A DNA stretch of 60,499 bases. It comes from Candidatus Acetothermia bacterium. Its GTDB lineage: Bacteria; Bipolaricaulota; Bipolaricaulia; RBG-16-55-9; DRXL01. The stretch covers positions 1 to 60,499 of the forward strand of contig JAJHSH010000052.1 in NCBI GenBank assembly GCA_022683945.1. The letters are read 5' to 3'. Within the stretch, counting starts at the first letter, position 1; every line of letters begins with the position of its first letter. The notes under the pieces are model-generated. The model saw only the letters and a list, made by a program, of their open reading frames with translations. It made no database searches and had not been told where the DNA came from. The position numbers were made by a program, and so were the translations under genes. Positions 1 through 7,438 of this stretch are shown here, piece after piece.

Positions 1-218
1 ATTTGAGGTCGTAGACCGCGTGCTTGGCGCGTTTGACGGAGCTCACTCCGGGTATTGTAACGGCGGGATTCGCCTGCGGCGAATCTCTGCTTTCCTCCCC
101 CCAGCAAGCTGGGGGGTATCCAGCAGAGGATTTCTATGAAAGACAGAACACTGACAGCGGCGAATAACCAGACCGCTGCTTTGGCTCGAGTCATTCTTTA
201 TCCCTCCATTGGTCGTCC
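1..218. other. Intergenic left edge with two small hairpins
   Basis: No convincing gene. Two perfect short inverted repeats are visible: ATTCGCC/GGCGAAT at 68-84 (loop TGC) and CCCCCCAGC/GCTGGGGGG at 97-116 (loop AA). Neither is followed by a T-run on either strand, so they are not obvious intrinsic terminators. Plus-strand reading from 136 runs antisense through the recombination site and higA and is not believed. Confidence 0.5.
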
Positions 219-354
219 GCCTAACTATGGATTATACGGCAAAATGCCGTATAATACTCGTGTCGTACAGATTAGACGGCATTCTGTGATCTTATCTCTT
301 GTCGCAATTATAAACCCCGACTCGGCTCTGTATCAACACATGGAGGAGTTAGGC
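219..354 (-). mobile_element. attC-like recombination site ending the higBA cassette
   Basis: On the minus strand the element runs from GCCTAAC (348-354) to GTTAGGC (219-225), matching the integron core sites RYYYAAC and GTTRRRY. The two form a perfect inverted repeat extending to CGCCTAACT/AGTTAGGCG. The TAA stop of higA lies inside GCCTAAC, as is common in gene cassettes. The interior holds an 11-bp hairpin (ATTATACGGCA, loop AAA) rather than classic paired L boxes. It is about 85% identical to 1523-1662. Reading this as a long VCR-like attC is inference; an unrelated MITE-like repeat is the alternative. Confidence 0.55.
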
Positions 355-663
355 GACGGTCAAGGGCTTGATCCGCTCGACCTTGGACCCGATCTCTTGG
401 GTCGCATCCCACAGCTCCACCGCACGCTGCGCGTTGAGCCAGAACTCCGGAGAGTTGCCAAACAGACGTGAAAGCCGGAGCGCCATTTCCGGGCTTACCG
501 ATCGACGCTCGCGAAGCAGCTCGTTTACGGTCTGGCGCGAAACACCCAATGCCTCCGCCAGCCCCGAAACCGTGAGCCCGTAGTCGGGAAGGAAATCCTC
601 TCGAAGCATCTCCCCGGGGTGGATGGGGCGAACCTCCTTCTTCCTCGTGTTCAGAATGCTCAT
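349..663 (-). CDS. higA: HigA-family antitoxin (XRE helix-turn-helix)
   Basis: This 104-residue protein matches the HigA/VapI antidote family in length and sequence. It begins with the family signature IHPGEMLREDFLPDYGLT and then a helix-turn-helix (about residues 30-60, LAEALGVSRQTVNELL). The C-terminal part carries the usual RLSRLFGNSPEFWLNAQ segment. It would bind the promoter just upstream and neutralise HigB, but the toxin gene directly before it (667-762) is reduced to 31 codons, so this is effectively an orphan antitoxin. ATG is at 663, four bases past the toxin remnant's stop. Its stop lies in the attC-like core site. A role as a stand-alone regulator or anti-addiction factor is inference. 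Confidence 0.9.
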   Translation of the reverse strand: MSILNTRKKEVRPIHPGEMLREDFLPDYGLTVSGLAEALGVSRQTVNELLRERRSVSPEMALRLSRLFGNSPEFWLNAQRAVELWDATQEIGSKVERIKPLTVA

Positions 664-666
664 CTG

Positions 667-762
667 TCACCTCGCTCGCCGCACTATGTCTGGCGGCAAC
701 CGCTTAGACCGACCGCTGGTGAGCAGTTCCTCCGTGTGTCTATCCGCGAAGGTCTTGATCAC
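667..762 (-). pseudogene. Truncated HigB toxin remnant (31 codons)
   Basis: Starting at GTG 762, the frame encodes IKTFADRHTEELLTSG then RSKRLPPDIVRRAR and stops. This is the recognisable N-terminal third of HigB/RelE-fold mRNA interferases (normally about 92 residues). The whole catalytic part is missing, and the stop falls just before the higA ATG. A deletion of about 180 bp inside the toxin that left the antitoxin start intact explains this. The short frame still carries the promoter and start region of the operon. Non-toxicity is inferred from the missing C-terminus. Confidence 0.75.
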
Positions 763-768
763 ATGTCA

Positions 769-797
769 ACTATAATCCGTCACGTGACGCTTGTCAA
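769..797 (-). promoter_or_regulatory. Promoter and palindromic operator of higBA
   Basis: On the minus strand TTGACA (797-792) is followed after 17 bp by TATAGT (774-769). Transcription should start almost at the GTG at 762, giving a nearly leaderless mRNA. The perfect 10-bp palindrome GTCACGTGAC (779-788) sits between the two boxes and is a natural HigA operator candidate. The promoter lies just inside the cassette, 15 bp from the attC core site. Confidence 0.65.
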
Positions 798-811
798 TCC
801 CCAGCAGTATC

Positions 812-937
812 GCCTAACATATGCGTCAGCCGTTTGCGCGAGGCTAGTCGAGATGGCTGAACCAGAAACATCTTCGCGATGCCCGAACGCTGGCATTGCG
901 CGCCAGTAGCGCAAATCAGCTGCACGCATTGTTGGGC
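812..937 (-). mobile_element. attC recombination site after the DinB-like cassette gene
   Basis: Core sites are perfect: GCCCAAC (937-931) and GTTAGGC (818-812) on the minus strand. The arms next to them pair over about 20 bp (ATGCGT.CAGC.G.TTTGCGC on both sides). The gene-proximal arm carries two unpaired extra bases, one of them an A. Bulges of this kind give folded attC sites their polarity, and here they agree with minus-strand genes. The distal arm contains GCGTCAGCCG, also found in the sites at 22186 and 27982. The 126-bp length is within the attC range. Confidence 0.75.
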
Positions 938-1038
938 GGTTTTGTGGGAGTCTCATGAGAACTGTCTGCACAGTTCGCCAATCTGGTTTCAAATCTGGAG
1001 CATTTTCAGTCACCGCGAGACCTAAAGTCATACTTTAT

Positions 1039-1464
1039 CTACACTGTATATCGCTTATTCCAACTGTCTGGAAAGGTAAGCCCATTCCCATAGACAAAGC
1101 GAATGAGTTGCCCGTGATGTTGGACTTCGTGCTCAAGGAGGTTGAACGCAAGTTCAATCTGTACGTCGGTCAAATCCGAGAAGTCGATTTCATTCATTTG
1201 CTTATGCGTTGTTTCCAAAGCAGCAAGCACAGATTGCTTGACACGCGGCGTTTTCAAACTACACGAGAATCCTTTCCAACCGCCTGTCTCGATTGCTTTG
1301 GTATAACTTTCACGAGCCCCGACGATACACCACAATTGACCTGCGATTCGGTTGGATGGTAGGCTTGGTAAATCTAAGTTCAAGGATGTTTCATCGAGAT
1401 GTGCTACAAGATCGTGGGTTAGTCTGAATGACCGATCCAATTTCTCCTTTAATTTTTGATTCAC
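1039..1464 (-). CDS. DinB/DUF664-like four-helix-bundle protein
   Basis: The 141-residue product starts at GTG 1464 behind a good AAGGAGATAAAC ribosome site. It resembles the DinB/YfiT-like metalloenzyme fold: all-helical, with a late LLEHEVQHHGQLIRFVYG segment (about residues 109-126) whose HxxxHHxxL-type histidines are the usual metal ligands. Members are small thiol-dependent transferases or hydrolases, mostly of unknown substrate. Its stop is about 100 bp before the attC site at 812-937, so it is best read as a cassette gene. The plus-strand frame covering the same DNA shows no family features. Confidence 0.75.
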   Translation of the reverse strand: MNQKLKEKLDRSFRLTHDLVAHLDETSLNLDLPSLPSNRIAGQLWCIVGARESYTKAIETGGWKGFSCSLKTPRVKQSVLAALETTHKQMNEIDFSDLTDVQIELAFNLLEHEVQHHGQLIRFVYGNGLTFPDSWNKRYTV

Positions 1465-1522
1465 GTTTATCTCCTTGGCTTTACCATTGTTTTCCGAGAT
1501 CGTATAAGAGTATAAGATTACC

Positions 1523-1662
1523 GCCCACCTATTGATTATACGACAAAACGCCGTATAATACTCGTGTTGTACAGATTAGACGGCATTCTGCGGTCTCATC
1601 TCTTTTCGCTGGCAATTATAAATCCCGACTCGGCTCGGTGTCAACAGATGGAGGAGTATGTC
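1523..1662 (-). mobile_element. Degenerate second copy of the long attC-like repeat
   Basis: This 140-bp stretch repeats 219-354 at roughly 85% identity, including the ATTATACGAC/GCCGTATAAT hairpin and the CCCGACTCGGCTC block. Both core sites have decayed: GTTAGGC corresponds to GGTGGGC and GCCTAAC to GACATAC. The GGAGGAG preserved in the repeat now serves as ribosome-binding sequence for the methyltransferase, whose ATG at 1658 falls in the decayed core. The two copies flank exactly the DinB and higBA cassettes. Confidence 0.6.
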
Positions 1663-2416
1663 CTTGCAGATAGACAAGCTCAAGCGCAACCGCATGTACG
1701 ACGAGTTTGCGCATCTTTGGCCCTGGATCAGTGCTCCGGAGGGCTACGCTGAAGAGGCGCGCTTCTGGCGCGACGCGCTGCGGGAGGAGTTGGGGCCGGG
1801 ACGGCATCACATTCTTGAGCTAGGCGTCGGTGGTGGCAACAACCTCTCCCATCTCACGAAAGATTTTCAGGCGACGGCCGTTGATCTTTCTGAGAAGATG
1901 CTGGCTCACTCGAAAAAGCTCAATCCCGGCGTCGAGTATATCGTCGGCGATATGCGCACGATTCGATTGGACAGAAAGTTCAAAGCTGTGATTATCCATG
2001 ACGCGATCAGCTATATGCTGACGGAAGACGATCTCCGCGCTACGTTTGCGACAGCCGCTGCGCATCTAGAGCCCGGCGGGGTTTTCATCACTGCGCCTGA
2101 CTGGTTTAAAGAGACCTTCCCAGGCCTGAGAGTCTCCCATAAGACCAGAGCAAATGCCCAGACTGAGCTGACATATTTCGAATACGCCTACGACTCAGAT
2201 CCCAACGATTCTGTGATGGAGACTATTCTCATATACTTCATCCGTGAGCGGGGTCAGCTCAGAGTTGAGGAAGACCTTCACGTCACAGGGCTTTTCCCAA
2301 TCCAGACGTGGGTGAACTTGATGACCGAAGCCGGGTTCGTTGTGGAGAAGAAAGAGTACCCGGTTCATGACGACCCGCGACAGGCGTATCTGTTGGCAGG
2401 GGTAAAAACACGATGA
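1658..2416 (+). CDS. Class I SAM-dependent methyltransferase
   Basis: The 252-residue protein carries the SAM-binding motif I ILELGVGGGNNL (about residues 51-62). The acidic motif II loop ATAVDLSEKML, motif post-II VGDMRTIRL and LEPGGVFITAP follow. It is a small-molecule type methyltransferase; the substrate is not evident. The start is uncertain: ATG 1658 is only 3 nt from GGAGG, TTG 1664 has better spacing, and ATG 1694 fits the conserved MYDEFA start seen in relatives. It overlaps the next gene by ATGA, so the two are translationally coupled and probably act on the same compound. Confidence 0.85.
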   Translation: MSLQIDKLKRNRMYDEFAHLWPWISAPEGYAEEARFWRDALREELGPGRHHILELGVGGGNNLSHLTKDFQATAVDLSEKMLAHSKKLNPGVEYIVGDMRTIRLDRKFKAVIIHDAISYMLTEDDLRATFATAAAHLEPGGVFITAPDWFKETFPGLRVSHKTRANAQTELTYFEYAYDSDPNDSVMETILIYFIRERGQLRVEEDLHVTGLFPIQTWVNLMTEAGFVVEKKEYPVHDDPRQAYLLAGVKTR

Positions 2417-3777
2417 AGCAAGACAGCCAAAAGATTTATACTGATTATTATGGCATCATCCTTCATCCCACCGAGCCACGGCTGCTCATACTCCGCGAGC
2501 GCGCGGGATGGGGCTTGCCACATTTTTCGCAGACAGAGCGTCATTTCTGGCAAGAGGTCGGCCACATCAACTGTGCGATCCGAGAGCAGCTCGGCATGGA
2601 CGTAACGACATTGCGCTGCGCATACACTGAATATAACTCGACCACCAAACGTGTGTGCAGAGTGTACGTTTTAGAAAACCACAATCCAAGTTGTGAATCT
2701 CCCTCCCAAGGGCGTTGGATCGGACGTGATGAGTTAGAGAGCCTTCCGCTCGCTGCGCCGGAGCATCGCAATGTGATCGTCCGAAGTTTCGATGAGACGC
2801 TCCATTCTCGTCGTGTCCCTTGGTATACCAAAGGATGGTTCGCTACAGCTCAGGCGTGGCTCCAAGCACAATGCAAGGATCTCGGCATCGCTCTCGTCGA
2901 GATCGAACAAGCGCGCTCTTGGGAGCGATCTTCACTATGGCGGATTAAGACGAACGCAGGGCTTTTTTACTTCAAGGCTGTTCCCGCGATGTTCTCCCAT
3001 GAGATCTCGCTCACACAAACGCTAGCTGCGTGGTATCCAGAAAATTCCCCCAAAGTTATCGCTATAGACGCCGACAGAGGTTGGATGCTGATGGAAGATG
3101 TGGAAGGTCAATCATGGGACCACGTGCAAAACCCAAAGATCTGGGAGGACGCTCTACAACGCTATGCCCAGATTCAAATCGCGTCAGCAGCGCATACGGA
3201 TCAACTGAGAGTGCTGGGCTGCCCAGATCGGCGACTCGAAAAACTCATACATCAGATTAGTGCTCTCCTTGCAGATACCGATGCGATGTTGCCAGGGGAA
3301 GCCGGAGGACTCTCTCAGGAAGAGATAGCAACGCTGAAAGCCTTGGGCCCTCAATTGAAGAAGCTGTGCGCGGAGCTTAGAGACTGTCGTATACCTCACA
3401 CGCTGGAGCATGGCGACCTCTGGCCGGGGCAAATCTTCTTTCGCGAGCAAAGCCCGGTCTTCATAGATTGGTCTGACGCGGCCATCTCTCATCCGTTCTT
3501 CAGTCTCAATTTTCTCTCCGACCCGATAGAGATGCAGCCGTTTTTAGCGAGGTCTTCGGATCTACGCACGCGCCTGCGGGATGCGTACTTAGAACCGTGG
3601 GCGGCATACGAGCCGAAGGAGCGCCTCAGCCACATCTTCGCCCTTGCCGATCGTTTAGCTCCACTCTATTACGCAACGCTCTATCACCAGAGCATTCTGC
3701 CCCAGATGGAGTTCAAATGGGAAATGGAGAGGATGCTGCCGTTCTACGTAAAAAAGCTCCTCTACCCTGATTCTTGA
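2413..3777 (+). CDS. Nudix domain fused to aminoglycoside-phosphotransferase-type kinase
   Basis: This is a 454-residue two-domain protein. Residues 10-130 look like a Nudix-type fold (LLILRERAGWGLP, then a weakened Nudix box around HFWQEVGHINCAIREQLG that lacks the full GX5EX7REUXEEXGU consensus). Residues 140-454 are an APH/choline-kinase domain with the catalytic loop LEHGDLWPGQI, where the Brenner Asp is followed by Trp rather than Asn, and the metal site FIDWSDA. The substrate is unknown; a small alcohol or sugar is plausible. It is coupled by ATGA overlap to the methyltransferase. The degenerate Nudix box suggests a binding rather than hydrolytic role. Confidence 0.75.
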   Translation: MKQDSQKIYTDYYGIILHPTEPRLLILRERAGWGLPHFSQTERHFWQEVGHINCAIREQLGMDVTTLRCAYTEYNSTTKRVCRVYVLENHNPSCESPSQGRWIGRDELESLPLAAPEHRNVIVRSFDETLHSRRVPWYTKGWFATAQAWLQAQCKDLGIALVEIEQARSWERSSLWRIKTNAGLFYFKAVPAMFSHEISLTQTLAAWYPENSPKVIAIDADRGWMLMEDVEGQSWDHVQNPKIWEDALQRYAQIQIASAAHTDQLRVLGCPDRRLEKLIHQISALLADTDAMLPGEAGGLSQEEIATLKALGPQLKKLCAELRDCRIPHTLEHGDLWPGQIFFREQSPVFIDWSDAAISHPFFSLNFLSDPIEMQPFLARSSDLRTRLRDAYLEPWAAYEPKERLSHIFALADRLAPLYYATLYHQSILPQMEFKWEMERMLPFYVKKLLYPDS

Positions 3778-3789
3778 AGACAAGCGCTC

Positions 3790-4680
3790 TCAGGGTGATC
3801 GGACCACTGACGCGAAGCTGAGCGCTTCTATCTCTTGAGCTATTCTCTTGTTGAGCTTGGTGAGCACATCGCCCGGCCCGACTTCGACAAATCTCATCAC
3901 GCTCAGCGACTTCAGCTTCAGCACATAGTCGGCCCAGCGCACCTGCGCTGTGATCTGTTTCGTCAGCAGCTCTTGGATGCGCTGCGGGTCGGTCTCCGGT
4001 TCGCCGCTCACCGTCGAGACGACCGGGAACTTCGGAGATGAGAAGGCCGTCTTTTCAATGGTGGGCCTGAGGCGCTCCTCCGCGGGCTTCATCAACGCGC
4101 TGTGAAAGGGAGCTGAGACAGCCAGCTCAATGCCCTTACCCCGCAGCGCTTCGGCTAACTCTTTGGCTTTGAGCACAGCTTCTCTTCTCCCGGAGATCAC
4201 GATCTGCTCCGGCGAGTTATAGTTGGCGATCTCCGCGCCCGTCTGCGCGCAGATCTCTCGAACTCTCTCATAGTCCAATTTCAAGAGAGCGACCATCCCC
4301 CCTTGGCCTACGGGAACGGCTTCTTGCATCAGCCTGCCCCGTAGATGCACCAAGCGCAGCCCGTCTTCTAAGCTGAAGACCCCGGCGCAGACCAGCGCCG
4401 AATACTCCCCCAAGCTGTGTCCGGCAGCATAATCGGGCTTCTGGCCGAGAAGCTCAAACTTGATGGCGCTGTCCAGAAGAATCGCGGGCTGAGCAAATTC
4501 TGTGAGTTGCAGCTTCTCTGCAGGTCCGTCAAATATCAGTTCTTGCAGATCGAAGCCTAGGGCTTCGCGGGCGCGGTGATAGAACGGCTCGACACGGGCG
4601 CGATATTTCTCCCAAAGCTCTCGGCCCATGCCGACGTACTGTGAGCCTTGACCGGGGAAGAGAAAAGCTGTTTTTACCAT
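3790..4680 (-). CDS. fabD: Malonyl-CoA:ACP transacylase
   Basis: FabD loads malonyl groups from CoA onto acyl carrier protein for fatty acid synthesis. The 296-residue product has the N-terminal LFPGQGSQ, the nucleophile motif GHSLG (Ser89), the NSPEQIVISG strand and the catalytic His in SAPFHSALM (about 195). Length is typical. It overlaps fabH by 7 bp and is the last gene of plsX-fabH-fabD on the minus strand, ending convergently with the kinase gene. Confidence 0.96.
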   Translation of the reverse strand: MVKTAFLFPGQGSQYVGMGRELWEKYRARVEPFYHRAREALGFDLQELIFDGPAEKLQLTEFAQPAILLDSAIKFELLGQKPDYAAGHSLGEYSALVCAGVFSLEDGLRLVHLRGRLMQEAVPVGQGGMVALLKLDYERVREICAQTGAEIANYNSPEQIVISGRREAVLKAKELAEALRGKGIELAVSAPFHSALMKPAEERLRPTIEKTAFSSPKFPVVSTVSGEPETDPQRIQELLTKQITAQVRWADYVLKLKSLSVMRFVEVGPGDVLTKLNKRIAQEIEALSFASVVRSP

Positions 4681-5660
4681 CTGAGCACGATAGACCCGTA
4701 AGTCACACCCGCGCCGAAGGCGCTCAAGACGACGATCTCCCCCGGCTGAAGGCGGCCATCGTCTAGGGCTTCGCGCAGCGCTAGGGGGATCGAGGCCGTA
4801 GAGGTGTTGGCATAGCGCTCGATGTTGACGATCACTTTCTCCATAGGAATATCTAAGCGCTTGGCCAACGCCGTAATAATGCGCCTATTCGCTTGGTGCG
4901 GCACCACCCAGTCAATATCGTATTTGCTGAGCTGGGCTTGCGCCAGAGCTTTTTCAGTCGTCTCTGCCATCATTTGCACGGCGCTCTTGAAGACCTCGCT
5001 ACCGGCCATCTTGAGATAGTGCTGGCGCTGCTCCACCGTTTGGAGGCTCGCGGGAGTTTTCACCCCACCCGCGTCAATGCGCAATAGATCCCATTTAGAG
5101 CTGTCGGCAGCGAGACAACTCGCCAAGATGCCCCGATCCCCAGAGATCTTGCGCACGACAGCAGCTCCTGCGCCATCGCCGAAGAGCACACACGTCGAAC
5201 GGTCTTGCCAGTCCGTAAAACGCGAGAGCGCCTCCAACCCGACGACCAAGACGTTTCCGTAGCTGCCGGAGCTGACTAAATCGGCCGCGATCTTGAGCGC
5301 ATAGACGAACCCCGTGCAGCCGGCGATGAGATCAAAAAACGGGATCTCTTTCTTAATTTTCAGTCCTTCACAAATAAAGGGCGACGAGCCGGGGACGAGC
5401 ATCTCCGAGACGTTCGTCGCCGTGATGAGAAAATCTATATCGGCTGGGAAAAGCCCAGCGTGCTCTATCGCCTGTCGCGCCGCGGCGATTCCCAGATCGG
5501 CAGGGTCCTCGTCGGCGCGCAAGATGCGGCGCTCTCTTATGCCCGTGCGCGCCGTGATCCATTCGTCTGAAGTCTCGACGAGCTTTTCCAGATCAGCGTT
5601 GGTGAGGACTCTCTCAGGGACAGCACACCCAACGCCAGCGATTCCGGGGCGCATCTTCAT
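4674..5660 (-). CDS. fabH: 3-oxoacyl-ACP synthase III
   Basis: FabH starts fatty acid elongation by condensing an acyl-CoA primer with malonyl-ACP. The 328 residues carry the full catalytic triad: Cys115 in AGCTGFVY, His255 in VPHQANRR and Asn285 in ERYANTS. The N-terminal ITARTGIRERR is the family CoA-binding region. The start overlaps plsX by ATGA, showing a tightly coupled operon plsX-fabH-fabD. Confidence 0.97.
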   Translation of the reverse strand: MKMRPGIAGVGCAVPERVLTNADLEKLVETSDEWITARTGIRERRILRADEDPADLGIAAARQAIEHAGLFPADIDFLITATNVSEMLVPGSSPFICEGLKIKKEIPFFDLIAGCTGFVYALKIAADLVSSGSYGNVLVVGLEALSRFTDWQDRSTCVLFGDGAGAAVVRKISGDRGILASCLAADSSKWDLLRIDAGGVKTPASLQTVEQRQHYLKMAGSEVFKSAVQMMAETTEKALAQAQLSKYDIDWVVPHQANRRIITALAKRLDIPMEKVIVNIERYANTSTASIPLALREALDDGRLQPGEIVVLSAFGAGVTYGSIVLRW

Positions 5661-6682
5661 GCGGGGCTCCCTTCCACAGCCAAGCCCAAATGGACCAAAC
5701 TCTCGTGAACCCCACGCTCAATCTTTCCTATCAGATCATGCTCGACGGCCTCTTTCGCTACGCGAATCGCGTTTTGAATCGCCACAGCGTTGGAGTTCCC
5801 ATGAGCGATGATCACCACGCCGCGCACGCCCAGCAACGGGGCTCCGCCGTACTGGGCTGCACTGATCTCCTGCTTCAAGCGCTTGAGTGAGGGCCAGAGA
5901 AAGGGCAGTCCGAATTTGGCTAAAAGACTTCTATCTATGTGGCGCTTGAGATAGCGCACCGTAACAGCGATAGCCCCTTCATAGGCTTTGAGACAGATAT
6001 TGCCCGTAAAACCGTCGCAGACGACCACATCAAAGCCGCCCTCGACCAGCCGGTTGGGTTCGACGTTGCCGGCGAAGTTCGGCAGCTCTTGTTCCAGATA
6101 GGTGAACGCTTTCAGGGCTTGTTGATCTCCCTTCTGGGGCTCTTCACCGATGTTTAAAAGACCCACACGAGGGTCGGATACGCCCATCAGCTCTTTCATA
6201 TAAATAGTGCCCATGACGCCAAATTCTAAGAGCTGCTCCGGAGTGCATTCGGCGTTCGCGCCGACGTCAATGAGCAAGGTGCGTCGTCCATCGAGGGTGG
6301 GGACGAGCACGCCGATCCCCGGACGATCGATCTCGTGCAGTCGTCCCAAATTAAAGAGCGCCGCGGCCATGACCGCCCCCGTGTTCGCCGGACTAACAAA
6401 TGCATCGGCTTCGCCCTTGCGCACCGCTCGTATGCCCTGAACGAGAGAACTGTTCTTCTTCTTGCGCGCTGCTTCGATGGGCGACTCGTCCATGCGCACG
6501 ATCTCCGGAGCGTCAATAATAGAGCATCGCAAATCTCTATAGCGATCCAGCTCGCGTTCGATCAGCGCTTGGTCTCCGGCGAAGATCACTTCGATATTAT
6601 ATTCACGAATAGCCGCAACCCCTCCGGCGATCAGCTCCGCCGGAGGCCGATCTCCTCCTTGGGTATCGAGAACGATTCTCAC
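5657..6682 (-). CDS. plsX: Phosphate acyltransferase
   Basis: PlsX converts acyl-ACP to acyl-phosphate, the donor for the first acylation in phospholipid synthesis. The 341-residue product shows the family start VLDTQGGDRPP, VSPANTGAVMA, DVGANAECTPEQL and the C-terminal PLLGVRGVVIIAHGNS. The usual second residue pattern is DAMGGD; here it is DTQGGD, a mild variant. It heads the plsX-fabH-fabD operon; the outer-membrane protein gene lies 15 bp upstream on the same strand. Confidence 0.96.
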   Translation of the reverse strand: MRIVLDTQGGDRPPAELIAGGVAAIREYNIEVIFAGDQALIERELDRYRDLRCSIIDAPEIVRMDESPIEAARKKKNSSLVQGIRAVRKGEADAFVSPANTGAVMAAALFNLGRLHEIDRPGIGVLVPTLDGRRTLLIDVGANAECTPEQLLEFGVMGTIYMKELMGVSDPRVGLLNIGEEPQKGDQQALKAFTYLEQELPNFAGNVEPNRLVEGGFDVVVCDGFTGNICLKAYEGAIAVTVRYLKRHIDRSLLAKFGLPFLWPSLKRLKQEISAAQYGGAPLLGVRGVVIIAHGNSNAVAIQNAIRVAKEAVEHDLIGKIERGVHESLVHLGLAVEGSPA

Positions 6683-6697
6683 AGGCTCACCTCGGGC

Positions 6698-7405
6698 TTA
6701 TTTTGCGGTTCTGGGAAGATAGAAGTGCAGGCTGAAGCGCACGGAGATGCCTAGGCCTGAAGTAGCGAACGTTTCGGGCTTGGGCGCAGGCTCTTCTGGC
6801 GCAGGCCAATGGGGAAGATGCGTCGTCACCGTTTGCATATAAATCAAGCCAAATTCAAAGTTCGTGGTTAGCTGACCCGACCAACTGTGCTCAACTCCCG
6901 CCAGAAGTTCAACGGCCAGTGTAGAAGTGCGGCTGCCGTTGCCCCAACACGGAGGCATGATCTTCTCATCGGGAGGAGGCAACGCGGGGTCAGATGGGGT
7001 CTTCTCCATAGGTCGGACACAGTAATAAGAATAGGTGCTCTGTACACTAATCCCTCGGCCAACGAGATAGAGATCGTCTTGGGGATGATCAAAAAGTTTG
7101 AAAAGCAGCCCTCCGGAGATATTTGTGTAGTTGCGCGGATTCCATTGATCGGTAAAACTTGAAATCCAGCCACCTATCTCGAGGGCGAACTGATCGCTCA
7201 CCCAATACTGCATGGTTAATGCCGAGCCCAAGGCCAGATCAATGTCACCCGGAGCCATGGGGGCCAGCGCGTTGGGCAGATAGCGCGCGCCAATGCCCAA
7301 ACCACGCCCAGCCGAGAGATTTTCAGTCTGGGACCAAGCCGCCCCAGAAGATGTCACGCTGACTAGCAAAAGAGCGACGCTGCTGGCGACAAAAAAACGT
7401 TTCAT
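6698..7405 (-). CDS. Secreted beta-barrel-type outer membrane protein
   Basis: The 235-residue protein begins with a clear signal peptide (MKRFFVASSVALLLVSVTSS, cleavage near AWSQ). Alternating hydrophobic and polar beta-strand segments follow, such as ALTMQYWVSDQFALEIGGW and LTTNFEFGLIYMQ. It ends with LGISVRFSLHFYLP. This is the pattern of small OmpW/OmpA-like barrels. The loop between the two Cys residues (YYCVRP and PPCWGN) is Pro-rich. Function unknown. It implies an outer membrane. It may be cotranscribed with plsX. Confidence 0.7.
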   Translation of the reverse strand: MKRFFVASSVALLLVSVTSSGAAWSQTENLSAGRGLGIGARYLPNALAPMAPGDIDLALGSALTMQYWVSDQFALEIGGWISSFTDQWNPRNYTNISGGLLFKLFDHPQDDLYLVGRGISVQSTYSYYCVRPMEKTPSDPALPPPDEKIMPPCWGNGSRTSTLAVELLAGVEHSWSGQLTTNFEFGLIYMQTVTTHLPHWPAPEEPAPKPETFATSGLGISVRFSLHFYLPRTAK

Positions 7406-7438
7406 TGCTCCTCCTTACTCCTCCTTTGGAGATCCAGA

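Noticed and set aside
97..116. Intrinsic terminator at the left edge
   Set aside because: The hairpin is strong but no T-run follows on either strand.
136..471. Plus-strand open frame of 111 codons
   Set aside because: It runs antisense through the attC-like repeat and higA, has no family features and lacks a good ribosome site.
955..1362. Plus-strand open frame of 135 codons
   Set aside because: It is antisense to the DinB-like gene, which has family motifs and a proper start.
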